Of a stretch of 64,000 nucleotides of DNA, positions 16,590 through 26,940 are shown piece after piece (position 1 is the first letter of the stretch; every line of letters starts with the position of its first letter). The position numbers and the translations under genes are program-made. Under the pieces are notes generated by a model that saw nothing but the letters and a program-made list of their open reading frames with translations, did no database searches and was not told the DNA's origin. The stretch is from an uncultured Gemmataceae bacterium (GTDB lineage Bacteria > Planctomycetota > Planctomycetia > Gemmatales > Gemmataceae), in contig CALDUY010000002.1 of assembly GCA_937923405.1 (NCBI GenBank), forward strand, positions 124,001 to 188,000. Reading direction: 5' to 3'.

Positions 16590-16720
16590 TTGTCAAACAG
16601 AGCGCAGGCTAAAGCCTGCGACTACCGATTCGGATTTGGTAGCTGCGGGCTTTAGCCCGGGTTTCACGGGCGCGGGCTGAAGCCTGCGAAAGAGCTTTAT
16701 AGCTTGCTGCCGCTACACCA
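16590..16720. repeat. Palindromic TIR-bounded repeat, copy A
   Basis: About 131 bp in the gap between the convergent EEP and LarA-like genes. It holds CGCAGGCTAAAGCCTGCG-type palindromes (16602-16620 region), a GCGGGCTTTAGCCCG variant and a GGGCTGAAGCCTGCG unit. The right end is CCGCTACACCA (16710-16720); the left end is degenerate. It is followed by the family tail TTCGAGGAGGG. Confidence 0.85.
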
Positions 16721-16736
16721 GCTTCGAGGAGGGCAG

Positions 16737-18008
16737 CTAGCCGACGTAGGGTAGTACATATGGTCCCTTGGGCACAACAGCGATGCGGGCTTTGGGACCA
16801 TACTCCGCTAGGCAGTCGGCGACGGCTTGTTCTACGGTCTCGGCTGGCTCGACCTGACAGCGGCGCAGCACGTCGGCGGGCAACCCCTTAGTCACCACCT
16901 TGACTTTGCAGCGGTCCAGCACTTTCGAGAGCATCAACAGCTGCCACTCGTCCATCTCGCAGGTTTCGGGCACCGGCCCGCGCTGATGCCGTGGCCGCAT
17001 GTAGCGGCTGGCTCGCAACGATTCTTGGAACTCCTCACTGCCCAGCCCTTCGGTCAGACTCGCCGCCATGACGATGGTGCCGCCCGGCTGGCAGATGCTC
17101 ATGACTCCCGTCAGGCCCTTGACCGCCTGATACCACGTCGTGTCCAGCGGATAGCCGGCACAACTGGTCACGACCACTTCGACGGGTTCCGGCACCGGGG
17201 CTTTGACCACTTGCTCGACGAAGCGGACGCCTTCCTCCCAGGCGGCAATCATGTCGCCGGCTCCGACCCAGGTGATGCGACGCTGACCATCGAGACAGAC
17301 GTTGACGATGAAGTCGCAGCCGGCCATCTGGGCAATCCGGGTGTTCTCTTCGTGAACCGGGTTGCCTTGGATGATGCCGCAGTCCGCTTTGGGATGCTCC
17401 AGGAAGCGTGGACCGTGCCAGACCTTAACCGTCTCTAGTCCGGCGATGCCCGGACAGATGACCTTGCGCCCGCCGGAGTAGCCAGCCATCAAGTGCGGCT
17501 CGATCAAGCCAGTGGTGATTTTCAGATCGGCGCGTACATAGCGCGAGTCGATCCAGACGGGCACTCCGTTGGGAGTTGTGCCGAGGTAGTCGTGTTCCTC
17601 GCGAACCTTGCCGTGATGATTCTCGCAGCGATAATCGCGGGCAATCTCTTCCCCGACGAGTTCGACCAACTCCGCACCCTCGTTGGGACGATGCAAGCCC
17701 GTGGCGATCAAAATGCAGATGTCGTTCTTGGGGATGCCCTGCTCCTGAAGAGTACGCAGAATCGGCGGGAGAATCTGCCGGTTCGGTACCGGACGAGTGA
17801 TGTCGCAAATAAGGATGCAGGCGTTCTTACGACCGCGTGCCAGCTCGGCGAGCGGCGGGGTGCCGATCGGTTGGGCAAGAGCTTGTGCGATAGCCGCCTC
17901 GGGGTCGGCCAGGGCCGGAGCTGGCCGGATCGACAACGGACCGATCACTCGCTCCTCTGGCAGACTCACTTCAAGGCCCGTACGCCCGTAGTCCAGCGTG
18001 ATACGCAT
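16737..18008 (-). CDS. larA: LarA-like nickel-pincer lactate racemase family protein
   Basis: 423 residues, the usual LarA length. Visible family motifs include DITRPVPN near residue 70, ATGLHRPN, the helix with CENHH, and [12 protein letters not shown], where LarA carries the lysine that binds the nickel-pincer nucleotide. Family members racemise or epimerise 2-hydroxy acids, using a cofactor made by LarB, LarC and LarE, none of which is in this window. The true substrate may not be lactate. The start codon is at 18008, divergent from the S41 protease gene; the 3' end faces repeat copy A. Confidence 0.85.
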   Translation of the reverse strand: MRITLDYGRTGLEVSLPEERVIGPLSIRPAPALADPEAAIAQALAQPIGTPPLAELARGRKNACILICDITRPVPNRQILPPILRTLQEQGIPKNDICILIATGLHRPNEGAELVELVGEEIARDYRCENHHGKVREEHDYLGTTPNGVPVWIDSRYVRADLKITTGLIEPHLMAGYSGGRKVICPGIAGLETVKVWHGPRFLEHPKADCGIIQGNPVHEENTRIAQMAGCDFIVNVCLDGQRRITWVGAGDMIAAWEEGVRFVEQVVKAPVPEPVEVVVTSCAGYPLDTTWYQAVKGLTGVMSICQPGGTIVMAASLTEGLGSEEFQESLRASRYMRPRHQRGPVPETCEMDEWQLLMLSKVLDRCKVKVVTKGLPADVLRRCQVEPAETVEQAVADCLAEYGPKARIAVVPKGPYVLPYVG

Positions 18009-18423
18009 ATTTGCTCGTCCCGTTCGTGGTGCAGATGGTCTTCGTAGTTCATTTTCACCAACAGCTAGAGGGAAATCCAGGGGTGAGACTTGGGGAATCG
18101 AGCAAAATGGCCGAGTGTCCGCGACGAATACTTCTGCAAGCGATTCAACGCGGCGAAGAGAATCGGCATATTCGGCAATCGAGGAATTGCTCTGTCTCGT
18201 CGAAAGATTGAGACGAGTTTGTTTCGGAACAGAACCCCGGAGGCCCGCGAGGACGTTTGTAACGGAATGATTGACCGACCAACAAGCGTCCGGTTATACT
18301 CAGAAAGTGATTCACAACAGGCGCGACACCGATTTGACGTGGGAGGGATCTCCACGACGTGTGGCGTGCTTGCAGCCCTGATAGGGATGCTAGCTCATCC
18401 CGCAACGGGGCCGGAGGTGTCCC
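18009..18423. other. 415-bp divergent intergenic region (larA-like / S41 protease)
   Basis: No convincing gene is seen. It must hold the divergent promoters; a plus-strand sigma-70-like promoter is visible at 18271-18300, and the S41 ribosome-binding site GGAGGT is at 18413-18418. Frames crossing the region lack family similarity and start sites. Confidence 0.6.
18271..18300 (+). promoter_or_regulatory. Sigma-70-like promoter for the S41 protease operon
   Basis: TTGACC at 18271-18276 and TATACT at 18295-18300 are separated by 18 bp, close to the housekeeping consensus. The predicted start near 18307 would give a leader of about 115 nt before the TTG start codon at 18424. Confidence 0.55.
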
Positions 18424-20109
18424 TTGCCGCATACGTTCCCCTCACCCCTGTCCCCCCCTGGGCTATCTACCTCTGTTCTGATTTGTTTTCTCTGCCTGGG
18501 ATCAGGAAGTTTCTCCGCCACGGAGCCCTCCTTCGCCGAGAAACAGCGTCACAAGGCAATCCAGTTCGAGAAACGAGGAGCCTGGCTGGAAGCTTGCCGT
18601 TGTTGGGAGGAACTGGTCCGTCGCGATCGGCAGGATCCCTTAGCACGTGAAGGATTGCATCGCTGCCAACGGCGATTGCAGCTCTGGCTACGCCATACCG
18701 ACACGATCTACCATGAGAAACTCAAACACCTCTCTCCCTCTCAGGCTCTGGATGTTTATGAGCAGATATTAACGATCTTACATGTCGCTCATCCGGATCG
18801 AGATCGCACTCATTACACTCCTCTGTTTCGACAGGGGCTGGAAGAATTGCGGTTGGCCTTGGATGAACCCAACTTCCGCAAGCAGTATCTCTCGGGGGTG
18901 AAGCCTGCTGCGATCGAGGCGTTCAAGCAACGCTTGACGCACTGGGTCAATCGCCTGATTTCGACACGTTCCGAAGCGCGTGAACTGGCGTTGGAAGTGA
19001 TTCGGGCTGCGGCTCAGGACGGCATCCCCTTGCGGCAGAAGACCATCAGTGCGATGGTGCTGGAATTTGCCGCGGGGGCCAGCAACACGCTCGACGAACA
19101 TTCCGCCTTTCTGGCTCCGGGAAACTTTGCCCTGATCCAGGCCGCGTTACGAGGTAAAGTGGTCGGCGTGGGAGTGGAAGTCGGTTTTGACGATCATGAC
19201 GGAGTGCAAATCACTCGCATCCATGCCAAGGGGCCGGCGGAAGAAGCTGGACTGGAAGTCGGTGATCGGATTCTTCGCGTGGGCCGCACTTCCACGGAGC
19301 ATCTCCCTCCCGACTACGTTGCCGAGTTGTTGCGTGGCGAGCCGAACAGCTCCGTGGAACTCGAAATCGAACGCGACATCTGGGACGGCAGTCGAACGGT
19401 CTGCTTGCAACGACGAGTCGTCAACGTCACCTCAGTGGAGCTATCCCGGCTGGAGCCGTTGGACGATGGTTCCTCACTAGGCGTACCGGTCGGCTACATT
19501 AAGATTCACCACTTTCAGGATTCCACGCCGCACGAGGTCAAAGAAGCGATTCTGACTTTGAGTACCTCGCCAGAGATTAAGGGGTTAATCCTCGATTTGC
19601 GCGGCAATCCTGGTGGCGTCTTCAAAGCAGCCGTTGCCGTCGCCGAGTTGTTCGTCAACGGCGTCATTGTCGTTGGGCAAAGTCCGTTCAAGGAGTTCAA
19701 TCGGCCGTTCAAGTCCGAGACGGGCGGCCCGATCGATTTGCCGATGGTCGTGTTGGTGGATCAGGAGACCGCCAGCGCCGCGGAGGTACTCGCTGGAGCT
19801 TTGCAGGGCGGACGGCCGTTCACCAAACTTATCGGACAAACGACCTACGGCAAAGGCTCAATTCAGTGCATCATCCCGGTAGAAAAGGGGCTACTCGATG
19901 GCTCGGCAGGAGTGCGATTGACGGTGGCCAAACTCTTTTCTCCAAGCAATCAGCCCTATACCGGTCGCGGAGTCGTGCCCGATCTGATTCGGGGAGAAAA
20001 GGGCGATCTGCTGATCCTCGAAGCCCGCAAAGTGTTGCTGGAATTGCTGCGGCCTACCTTGACGAAATGGCGTCTTCCCATGCGTGACGCCAAAACCAGA
20101 GTTTCTTAA
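18424..20109 (+). CDS. S41 (C-terminal processing) peptidase with PDZ domain
   Basis: 561 residues using a TTG start, supported by GGAGGT at 18413-18418 five nt upstream and by the signal peptide that follows directly (STSVLICFLCLGSG). After an N-terminal helical region (about 40-215) comes a PDZ domain (about 235-325, VEVGFDDHDGVQITRI and AGLEVGDRILRV) and the S41 catalytic core (about 340-520). That core includes GLILDLRGNPGG, VVLVDQETASAAEVLAGAL with the nucleophilic Ser, and TYGKGSIQ with the general-base Lys. It is an exported tail-specific protease. It heads an operon with the propeller-like gene 5 bp downstream. Confidence 0.92.
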   Translation: MPHTFPSPLSPPGLSTSVLICFLCLGSGSFSATEPSFAEKQRHKAIQFEKRGAWLEACRCWEELVRRDRQDPLAREGLHRCQRRLQLWLRHTDTIYHEKLKHLSPSQALDVYEQILTILHVAHPDRDRTHYTPLFRQGLEELRLALDEPNFRKQYLSGVKPAAIEAFKQRLTHWVNRLISTRSEARELALEVIRAAAQDGIPLRQKTISAMVLEFAAGASNTLDEHSAFLAPGNFALIQAALRGKVVGVGVEVGFDDHDGVQITRIHAKGPAEEAGLEVGDRILRVGRTSTEHLPPDYVAELLRGEPNSSVELEIERDIWDGSRTVCLQRRVVNVTSVELSRLEPLDDGSSLGVPVGYIKIHHFQDSTPHEVKEAILTLSTSPEIKGLILDLRGNPGGVFKAAVAVAELFVNGVIVVGQSPFKEFNRPFKSETGGPIDLPMVVLVDQETASAAEVLAGALQGGRPFTKLIGQTTYGKGSIQCIIPVEKGLLDGSAGVRLTVAKLFSPSNQPYTGRGVVPDLIRGEKGDLLILEARKVLLELLRPTLTKWRLPMRDAKTRVS

Positions 20110-20114
20110 CTCTT

Positions 20115-20966
20115 ATGCGTTTGGCCTGGTCGCGACCGTTGCCCGCACCTCCTCGGGAACTGAGTTTAGCCCGAGAGACGAGTACGATACTGCTTCGCGA
20201 CCAGAAGCATTATCTGTCACGACTGGATCGCTTTGGGCAACTTCAGGCGAGTCAACCTGCACCGGCCCCGCTGGTCTCCGCACGGATCGCCGATGATGGC
20301 CAATCGCTCGCTGCTATTGGCGTACAGGGACAAATCTGGTGGTTGACGCCAGATTTCCTGCCGCTGTGGCAACGGTCGATGTCGAAACGCCCCGTGGCCC
20401 TGGCCTTGGACGTGCTAGGCCAGCGCTTGGCCGTCGCCGACGAATTGGGCGGAGTTCGTATGTTGGATCCGGACGGTCGGGAATTGTGGCGCACCTCGGT
20501 GCCGCGTCCTCTGGTGCATCTGGCTTTTGTCCCCGAGCAACCGTTGCTGATCGGTAGTGCGGAGTACGGCTTGGTCTGTGTCTTCGATGCCGAGGGCAAG
20601 CTGCTCTGGCGTGATGGACTGGTCGCCCACGTCGGCGGCTTGGCGGTGACCGGAGATGGCTCGCGAGTGGCCTTGGCTTGCTTCACAGAAGGAGTACATT
20701 GTTACTCTGCTAACTCGCCTAAACGGCACTCGCTGACCCGAGCCGCTCCAACTCGCCTTGTTGCTCTTGACTACCTTGGAGAACTACTGATCACCACGGG
20801 ACTGGAGAACGAGTTGGCCCGACGCGGAGTCGAGGGCGATATTCGCAGCGTGTTGATGCTCCCTTCACGAGCGATTAGTCTGTGCGTCGACGCCCTGGGA
20901 ACTATGGTATGGGCAGCCTGTAGTGACGGCTCACTGGTTGGAGTGGAACTTTTGCGTTCCCTCTAA
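20115..20966 (+). CDS. WD40/PQQ-like beta-propeller protein
   Basis: 283 residues, no signal peptide or membrane helix. Repeated 40-residue units end in patterns such as GQIWWLTPDFLPLWQ, GGVRMLDPDGRELWR and GLVCVFDAEGKLLWR, typical of a small WD40/PQQ-type propeller of about six blades. It begins 5 bp after the S41 protease stop, so the two are co-transcribed and perhaps cooperate, although the protease is exported and this protein looks cytoplasmic. Function unknown. Confidence 0.75.
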   Translation: MRLAWSRPLPAPPRELSLARETSTILLRDQKHYLSRLDRFGQLQASQPAPAPLVSARIADDGQSLAAIGVQGQIWWLTPDFLPLWQRSMSKRPVALALDVLGQRLAVADELGGVRMLDPDGRELWRTSVPRPLVHLAFVPEQPLLIGSAEYGLVCVFDAEGKLLWRDGLVAHVGGLAVTGDGSRVALACFTEGVHCYSANSPKRHSLTRAAPTRLVALDYLGELLITTGLENELARRGVEGDIRSVLMLPSRAISLCVDALGTMVWAACSDGSLVGVELLRSL

Positions 20967-21027
20967 GAAGCCAACAGCATAACTGCGAATCAATCTCAGA
21001 CCTGAAATCCGTCAGAAGGGGTGAGGC

Positions 21028-21876
21028 ATGCCAGCGATTTCTCGAACAGAATGTCTACGACGATTGCGTGAGCAGGTGGCTTTGGGGCGTCCGATCATAG
21101 GCGGTGGAGCGGGAACCGGTCTGTCGGCGAAATGTGCCGAGGCCGGTGGCATTGATTTGATTATCATCTACAACTCGGGTCGTTATCGCATGGCTGGGCG
21201 CGGCAGTCTGGCTGGACTGATGCCTTACGGCGATGCCAACCAGATCGTGTTGGACATGGCTCGTGAAGTTCTGCCGATCGTCCGTAACACTCCGGTGTTA
21301 GCAGGAGTGTGTGGCACCGACCCGTTCCGGGAGATGGAGCGATTTCTACTTCAAGTAAAAGAAGTCGGATTTTCTGGAGTGCAAAACTTTCCCACTGTGG
21401 GCTTGATCGATGGCGTCTTTCGTCAGAACCTCGAAGAGACCGAGATGGGCTTCGACAAGGAAGTAGAGATGATTCGCTTGGCCTGCCAGTTGGATCTGTT
21501 GACCTGCCCTTATGTCTTCACTGAGAGCGAGGCGGAGGCGATGGCCAAAGCCGGGGCCGACGTCCTCATCCCTCACATGGGATTGACGACCAAGGGTACA
21601 ATCGGAGCCAAAACCGCCAGGACGCTCGATGAAGCCGTCGAACGAGTGCAAGCGTTGTGCAACGCGGCCAAGGCCGTCAACCCCAAGATCCTGGTGTTGT
21701 GCCACGGCGGCCCGATCGCCGAGCCGGAAGATGCCGCCTATGTTCTCGCCAAGACGCACGGGGTGGTCGGCTTCTTCGGCGCTTCCAGCATCGAACGGTT
21801 GCCGACCGAAGTAGCCATCACCGAGTGCGCGCGCAAGTTCAAGGGAATGAAACTGCTTCCCTCTCAGCGAGGATGA
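21028..21876 (+). CDS. Phosphoenolpyruvate hydrolase-family TIM barrel protein
   Basis: 282 residues, the full length of this family (formerly called TIM-barrel signal transduction protein). Diagnostic segments are [59 protein letters not shown] and the late [10 protein letters not shown] and [11 protein letters not shown]. It probably cleaves or rearranges a small phospho-keto acid in the cytoplasm. A GGGGTGAGG stretch lies just before the ATG. It sits 61 bp after the propeller gene and may share its transcript. Confidence 0.88.
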   Translation: MPAISRTECLRRLREQVALGRPIIGGGAGTGLSAKCAEAGGIDLIIIYNSGRYRMAGRGSLAGLMPYGDANQIVLDMAREVLPIVRNTPVLAGVCGTDPFREMERFLLQVKEVGFSGVQNFPTVGLIDGVFRQNLEETEMGFDKEVEMIRLACQLDLLTCPYVFTESEAEAMAKAGADVLIPHMGLTTKGTIGAKTARTLDEAVERVQALCNAAKAVNPKILVLCHGGPIAEPEDAAYVLAKTHGVVGFFGASSIERLPTEVAITECARKFKGMKLLPSQRG

Positions 21877-22009
21877 ACTGAAACTCGTCCTGTTGCTAGC
21901 TAGGCATGCGTCTCGATCCAGACCCCGAGAAGCCGAGACGAGATCGAGGCGACAATCCCAGTTCGCAGGGTAACTCGCGCAGTCTGGCCAGAAGCACTAT
22001 ATTGAGGGC

Positions 22010-23428
22010 ATGCCAAAGAAACGAAAACCACCGGTGGAACCGACTGTCACTTTTTTTGGGGCGGCTCGCACCGTGACTGGCTCGATGCATTTGCTCGAAG
22101 CCAACCGACAGGCGATTCTCCTTGATTGTGGCCTGTTCCAGGGATCGAGAGCGGAGTCGTATCAACGCAACCTGCACTTTCCCTTTCGTGCCAAAGACAT
22201 CGATGCGGTGATTCTCTCGCATGCGCACATCGATCATTGCGGGAATCTGCCCAACCTCATCAAGAATGGCTTTACAGGAACGATTTGGTGTACGCCGGCG
22301 ACCCGGGCGCTGGTGGCGGTCATGCTCGGCGATGCGGCTAAAATCCAAGAAGAAGATGCCAATTATCTGAATAAGCGGCGGCAGAAAGGAGAAGCGAAAG
22401 TCGAGCCGCTCTATGAGGGGCCCCACGTCTATCGCACCCTGCTCCGACTGCGAGCGGTGCCCTACGACACACCGATGCAAATCGGACCAGGCATTGAGGC
22501 GACGTTTGTCGATGCGGGACACCTACTCGGTTCGGCCATGATTCACCTTCGCCTGGACTTGCCGGAGGGAGAGCGTTCCTTGACGTTCACCGGCGACGTT
22601 GGCCGACCTGGGATGCCGATCTTGCGTTCTCCCTCGCCGGTGCCTCCCGCACAGTTAGTAATTGCTGAGAGTACCTATGGCGGACATACGCACGAGGCGG
22701 TGGAGGAAACCGCGGAACGGCTTGGGGAGGTGGTTCGTCGTACTGTGGATCGTCGGGGCAAACTGATTATCCCTGCCTTCAGCGTTGGCCGCACTCAGAA
22801 CATCGTTTATTTTCTGCATCAACTCATGAGTGCGGGCAAACTGCCAGATGTGCCGATCTTCGTCGATAGCCCCATGTCCGTGAAGGCAACAGAAGTTTAC
22901 CGCGCCCATCCGGAGTGCTTCGATCAGAAAACCTTGGAACTGCTCCAGCGCTACCCCGAGTTGTTCGGTGAGCAGCGAATTCGCTACATCGAGAAGCAAC
23001 AGGACAGCGTCGCGCTGAACAGCCATCCGGGGCCATGCGTGATTCTTTCGGCAAGCGGCATGTGTGAAGGTGGGCGCGTATTACATCATCTGAAACAAGT
23101 GATCGAAGATGCGAAAAGCACGATCCTAATTGTCGGCTATCAAGCCCCGAACACACTGGGACGCCGACTCGTTGAACAGCTCCCTGAAGTGCGAATCTTG
23201 GGGCGACTGTTTCAGCGCAAAGCTGAAGTTGTGGTTCTCAATGGGCTCTCCAGTCACGCCGATCATCCCGACATGTTACGAAATCTCCGACCACTGCTAG
23301 GCACGACCGAGAAAATTCGCCTGGTGCATGGTGAGGCCGATCGCGCCGAGCAACTCGCCGTCGGGTTGCGTGAACTGGGGTTTGCTGACGTCGCTGTGCC
23401 CGAACCAGGCGAGACCGTGACCGTGTGA
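22010..23428 (+). CDS. Beta-CASP metallo-beta-lactamase RNA hydrolase
   Basis: 472 residues. The MBL metal motif SHAHIDHCGNLP is at about 71-82. Other landmarks are the N-terminal FFGAARTVTGS, VDAGHLLGSA, FTGDVGRPGMPIL, and the beta-CASP signatures FSVGRTQ, DSPMSVKATEVY, SASGMCEGGRVLHH and SSHADHPDM. These place it with CPSF-73/TTHA0252-like RNases. Expected role: cytoplasmic RNA endo- or exonuclease. It precedes the flavin oxidoreductase gene by 19 bp. Confidence 0.92.
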   Translation: MPKKRKPPVEPTVTFFGAARTVTGSMHLLEANRQAILLDCGLFQGSRAESYQRNLHFPFRAKDIDAVILSHAHIDHCGNLPNLIKNGFTGTIWCTPATRALVAVMLGDAAKIQEEDANYLNKRRQKGEAKVEPLYEGPHVYRTLLRLRAVPYDTPMQIGPGIEATFVDAGHLLGSAMIHLRLDLPEGERSLTFTGDVGRPGMPILRSPSPVPPAQLVIAESTYGGHTHEAVEETAERLGEVVRRTVDRRGKLIIPAFSVGRTQNIVYFLHQLMSAGKLPDVPIFVDSPMSVKATEVYRAHPECFDQKTLELLQRYPELFGEQRIRYIEKQQDSVALNSHPGPCVILSASGMCEGGRVLHHLKQVIEDAKSTILIVGYQAPNTLGRRLVEQLPEVRILGRLFQRKAEVVVLNGLSSHADHPDMLRNLRPLLGTTEKIRLVHGEADRAEQLAVGLRELGFADVAVPEPGETVTV

Positions 23429-23447
23429 TTCGCGAGGAAGGTACATC

Positions 23448-24869
23448 ATGGCCCACTATTTCAAGTTTCACACGTTGGAGGAGATCAAAACAGCCTGTCA
23501 ACAGCTCGGGCTGAGCCTTCAATTTGTCGATGATTTTTCTCCTCTGTTTTGTCCGGTACAGGTTGGCCCTCTACGGGTCGGCAATTCTCTGTGCATTCAA
23601 CCGATGGAAGGATGCGACGCCACACTCGACGGCCAACCCGACGAACTGACCTTCCGCCGCTATCGCCGCTTCGGAGCCGGCGGGGCCAAGCTGATTTGGG
23701 GAGAAGCCGCTGCGGTCGTCGAAGAGGGACGGGCCAACCCGCGACAACTCGTCATTCAGGAAGCGACGGCGGCGGGGCTGGAGCGGCTGCTTCGTGAATG
23801 TCGTCAGGCCCATCGCGACGTTTTCGGAAGCGACGAAGATCTTCTGGTCGGTCTGCAATTGACCCATTCCGGACGATACAGTTATCGCCGACCGCTGATC
23901 GCCTGTCACGATCCTTTGCTCGATCCTCGCACGGTCATCGATCGCGCTACTGGAGCCACTGTAAATGCGAGTTATCCGCTCCTGAAAGACGATTATTTGT
24001 ACCGCCTGATCGATGATTATGTCGCGGCTGCTAAGTTGGCGTATCAAATCGGCTTTCAATTCATCGATCTGAAACAGTGTCATCGCTATCTGCTCAATGA
24101 GTTGCTGGCGGCTCGCACTCGGCCTGGACCGTTTGGCGGTAGCTACGAGAACCGAACACGCCTGGCACGCAGTATTCTAGAACGCATCCGTGAGGAAGTG
24201 CCGGGACTCGTGCTAGCTACGCGGATCAATCTGTTCGATGGGATTCCCTATCAAGCAGGACCAACCGCGGACTCTCCCGGGCAGCCGTGTGCCTGGTCGG
24301 CTCCCGTGGAGACGGCCTGGGGCACGAATCCACAGGATCCCTTCGCGGCAGATTTAGCGGAACCGCTTCGCTGGATCGGCGAAATGCAGCAGCTCGGAGT
24401 GGCTCTGGTGAACGTTAGCCTGGGCAATCCCTATGCCTCACCGCATCTGCTCCGCCCGTTCGAGTATCCGCCACCAGATGGGTATCAAGCCCCAGAGCAT
24501 CCCTTAGTTGGCGTCGATCGGCATTTCCGCCTTGCCGCTGTGATTCAGCGCACGTTTCCCCAACTCCCGATCGTCGGTTCGGGCTACAGCTACTTGCAGG
24601 AGTATCTCTTTCATGCTGGGGCCGCGAACGTGCAGGAGGGGCGGATCACCTTCGTCGGCGTGGGACGGGCGAGCTTGCCGATGCCGGACTTTGCCTTGCA
24701 ACTCAAGCAGCATGGCAAGCTCGATCGTCGCCGTGTCTGTCGCACCTTTTCCTACTGCACGGCACTGATGCGAGCCAAGCACAACGAGTTAGGTCAGTTT
24801 GCCACTGGCTGTCCGCCGTTCGACGCGGTCTACAAACCGATCTGGGAACAAGCGAAGCGGAAGCCGTGA
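23448..24869 (+). CDS. Old Yellow Enzyme-family NADH:flavin oxidoreductase
   Basis: 473 residues with no signal peptide. The FMN-barrel signature of the family is visible: SLCIQPMEGCD near the N-terminus, GGAKLIWGEAAAVVEEGRANP, LQLTHSGRYSYR (the HSGR motif), DLKQCHRYLLNELL and late IVGSGYSYLQ. ATCATGG is preceded by GAGGAAGG. The FMN-dependent enzyme probably reduces an activated double bond; substrate unknown. It is longer than single-domain OYE proteins (about 370), with extra sequence around residues 265-300. Convergent with the SecA-like gene, 22 bp apart. Confidence 0.85.
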   Translation: MAHYFKFHTLEEIKTACQQLGLSLQFVDDFSPLFCPVQVGPLRVGNSLCIQPMEGCDATLDGQPDELTFRRYRRFGAGGAKLIWGEAAAVVEEGRANPRQLVIQEATAAGLERLLRECRQAHRDVFGSDEDLLVGLQLTHSGRYSYRRPLIACHDPLLDPRTVIDRATGATVNASYPLLKDDYLYRLIDDYVAAAKLAYQIGFQFIDLKQCHRYLLNELLAARTRPGPFGGSYENRTRLARSILERIREEVPGLVLATRINLFDGIPYQAGPTADSPGQPCAWSAPVETAWGTNPQDPFAADLAEPLRWIGEMQQLGVALVNVSLGNPYASPHLLRPFEYPPPDGYQAPEHPLVGVDRHFRLAAVIQRTFPQLPIVGSGYSYLQEYLFHAGAANVQEGRITFVGVGRASLPMPDFALQLKQHGKLDRRRVCRTFSYCTALMRAKHNELGQFATGCPPFDAVYKPIWEQAKRKP

Positions 24870-24891
24870 GGCCTGGCCGCCCTTCTTACGA

Positions 24892-26940
24892 TCAATCAAC
24901 AAACGGATCGGCTCCAAGATCTTTGAGGATCTCCTGACGCTGTTTCTCATGCACCATGAGATCGACGCGACTCTTGTAGTGCCGATTTTCAACGATCCGT
25001 TGTGCTTTGACAAACAATCTGTGGAAGCGATTCCAGTTGCCGCCACGCTTGCCTTCGCCCTTTTTCTTGAGAGCTTCGTGACGTTCCGGACCGAGAGCTT
25101 CGAGCAGTTCATCTTCCAGGGAGAGGAAAAACTGGGCGCTGCCCGGATCGCCTTGTCGACCTGCTCGCCCTTGCAGCTGGCGATCGATCCGCAGGGCATC
25201 GTGACGTTCCGTGCCGAGGACGTGCAATCCGCCAGCGGCTAGCACCTCGTCATCGGGTTTAATGTCGGTGCCACGACCAGCCATATTGGTAGCGATCATG
25301 ACACGGCCCTTCTGACCCGCCTGAGCGATGATCTGGGCTTCCATCTCGTGGAAGCGAGCATTGAGAACATCATGCTCGATATTTGCACTCTTTAACATCG
25401 CTGAAAGCTTTTCGGACTTCTCTACAGAGCGCGTGCCGATCAGGACGGCTCGCCCCTGTTCGCGCATGTGAATCACTTCCTGGACCACGGCCTCGAACTT
25501 GGCGTCCTCGTTGGGGAAAACTCGATCGGGCAGATTCTTGCGAATGACCGGACGGTTGGTTGGCACACAAACGACCCAGAGTCGATAGACTCGGAACAGT
25601 TCCCACCAGTTCTGAGCCGCCGTGCCGGTCATCCCCGAGAGTTTCTTGTATTGTTTGAAGTAACTCTGATAGGTCACCTGGGCAGCGTGATCGGAAGGGA
25701 AGTGGATCGGCACTCGCTCCTTGGCCTCGACGGCTTGATGTAATCCTTCGCGCCAGTGACGATCCGGCATGCGTCGTCCGGTATATTCGTCGATAATGAC
25801 GATCTTTTCCTTTTCGATCATGTAGTGCTGATCGCGTTTGAAGCGATAATGAGCGTGCAAGGCCTGCTCTAAGCGTTCGTAGATTTTGTCCATAGCCAGG
25901 GATTCGGCTCCCACCGAAGGCGGATTCGCCTTGATGGCGAGCATCTGGCCATCTTTGGTCAACTCCAACTTCTGCTTCTTGATGTCGAAAGTGAAGTGTT
26001 TCTCGGGAATCATCTGCTGGGCCAGATCGTCCGCCCAGTAGTAGACGGCCTGTTCTTCTTCGGAAGCCAGCCGAGTCGGACCAGCGATGATGAGCGGCGT
26101 TCGAGCCTCGTCGATGAAGATGTTGTCGGCCTCGTCGACCAGAGCGTAGTGGTGGCCTCGTTGTACATAGATTTCCGTCGGAGCCGATTGATGCCCCCCT
26201 AGCCAGGGGGCCCAGAACGGAGCCTCCGATCCCTTGGCCCCAGCCGCCTTGAGCCGATCGCGCAGAAAGTCGAAGCCAAACTCCGACGCCGTGCCGTAGG
26301 TGATGTCGCAGCGATAAGCCTGCTGGCGATCCTGCTCTCCCATCTGTTGCTGAATCACGCCGACCGTCAGGCCTAACGCGGTGTAGACGGGAGTGAGCAA
26401 CTCGGCATCGCGGCGGGCCAGATAGTCGTTCACCGTAGTGACATGCACCCCTTTGCCCAACAGTGCGTTGAGAAAGACCGGCAACGAGGCGCTCAGCGTT
26501 TTGCCTTCTCCCGTAGCTAGTTCGGCTAGTCCGCCATTATGCATGATGGCCCCAGCGGCGAGCTGCACGTCGAATGGCCGCATACCCACGAAACGCTTAC
26601 AGGCTACCGTCACCAAGCCGAACGCTTCGGGCAGTAGCTTGTCGAGCGATTCTCCCCCGCGTGCCCGTCCCCGTAGACGCAGTCCGGCCAGTTTGAGTTC
26701 CTCAGCGGTCAACGCCTTGGTCGGTGGATCATAGTAATGTTCCCAGTAGCGAATCTTGGGAATCTGAAGGGCGGCCCAGGCCAGACGACGCTGCCAGGGG
26801 AGTCCAAAGATCGCTCGAAGATGATTAGCCCAACGCCAACCGAGCCGATTGCTCGGTGCCGGAGGCTTCACATAAACGGGTTTGGCGGATTGCGGCGAAT
26901 CGACCGATTGACCGTGTGACAGTACTCGTGCGGCGCTCAC
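24892..26940 (-). CDS. Reduced SecA paralogue (SecA2-like translocase ATPase)
   Basis: 682 residues against about 900 for housekeeping SecA. The motor is intact: LATGEGKT (about 143), TVNDYLARRDAE, TYGTASEFGFDFLRD, VDEADNIFIDEARTPLI, KLSGMTGTA, NMAGRGTDIK and QLQGRAGRQGDPGS. The sequence stops soon after this last motif, so most of the scaffold/wing region and the Cys-rich zinc tail are missing. The N-terminus has a basic, atypical extension of about 85 residues. It most likely drives translocation of a restricted substrate set or acts as an accessory ATPase. Two hairpins lie about 110 bp upstream of its start on the same strand. Confidence 0.88.
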   Translation of the reverse strand: MSAARVLSHGQSVDSPQSAKPVYVKPPAPSNRLGWRWANHLRAIFGLPWQRRLAWAALQIPKIRYWEHYYDPPTKALTAEELKLAGLRLRGRARGGESLDKLLPEAFGLVTVACKRFVGMRPFDVQLAAGAIMHNGGLAELATGEGKTLSASLPVFLNALLGKGVHVTTVNDYLARRDAELLTPVYTALGLTVGVIQQQMGEQDRQQAYRCDITYGTASEFGFDFLRDRLKAAGAKGSEAPFWAPWLGGHQSAPTEIYVQRGHHYALVDEADNIFIDEARTPLIIAGPTRLASEEEQAVYYWADDLAQQMIPEKHFTFDIKKQKLELTKDGQMLAIKANPPSVGAESLAMDKIYERLEQALHAHYRFKRDQHYMIEKEKIVIIDEYTGRRMPDRHWREGLHQAVEAKERVPIHFPSDHAAQVTYQSYFKQYKKLSGMTGTAAQNWWELFRVYRLWVVCVPTNRPVIRKNLPDRVFPNEDAKFEAVVQEVIHMREQGRAVLIGTRSVEKSEKLSAMLKSANIEHDVLNARFHEMEAQIIAQAGQKGRVMIATNMAGRGTDIKPDDEVLAAGGLHVLGTERHDALRIDRQLQGRAGRQGDPGSAQFFLSLEDELLEALGPERHEALKKKGEGKRGGNWNRFHRLFVKAQRIVENRHYKSRVDLMVHEKQRQEILKDLGADPFVD

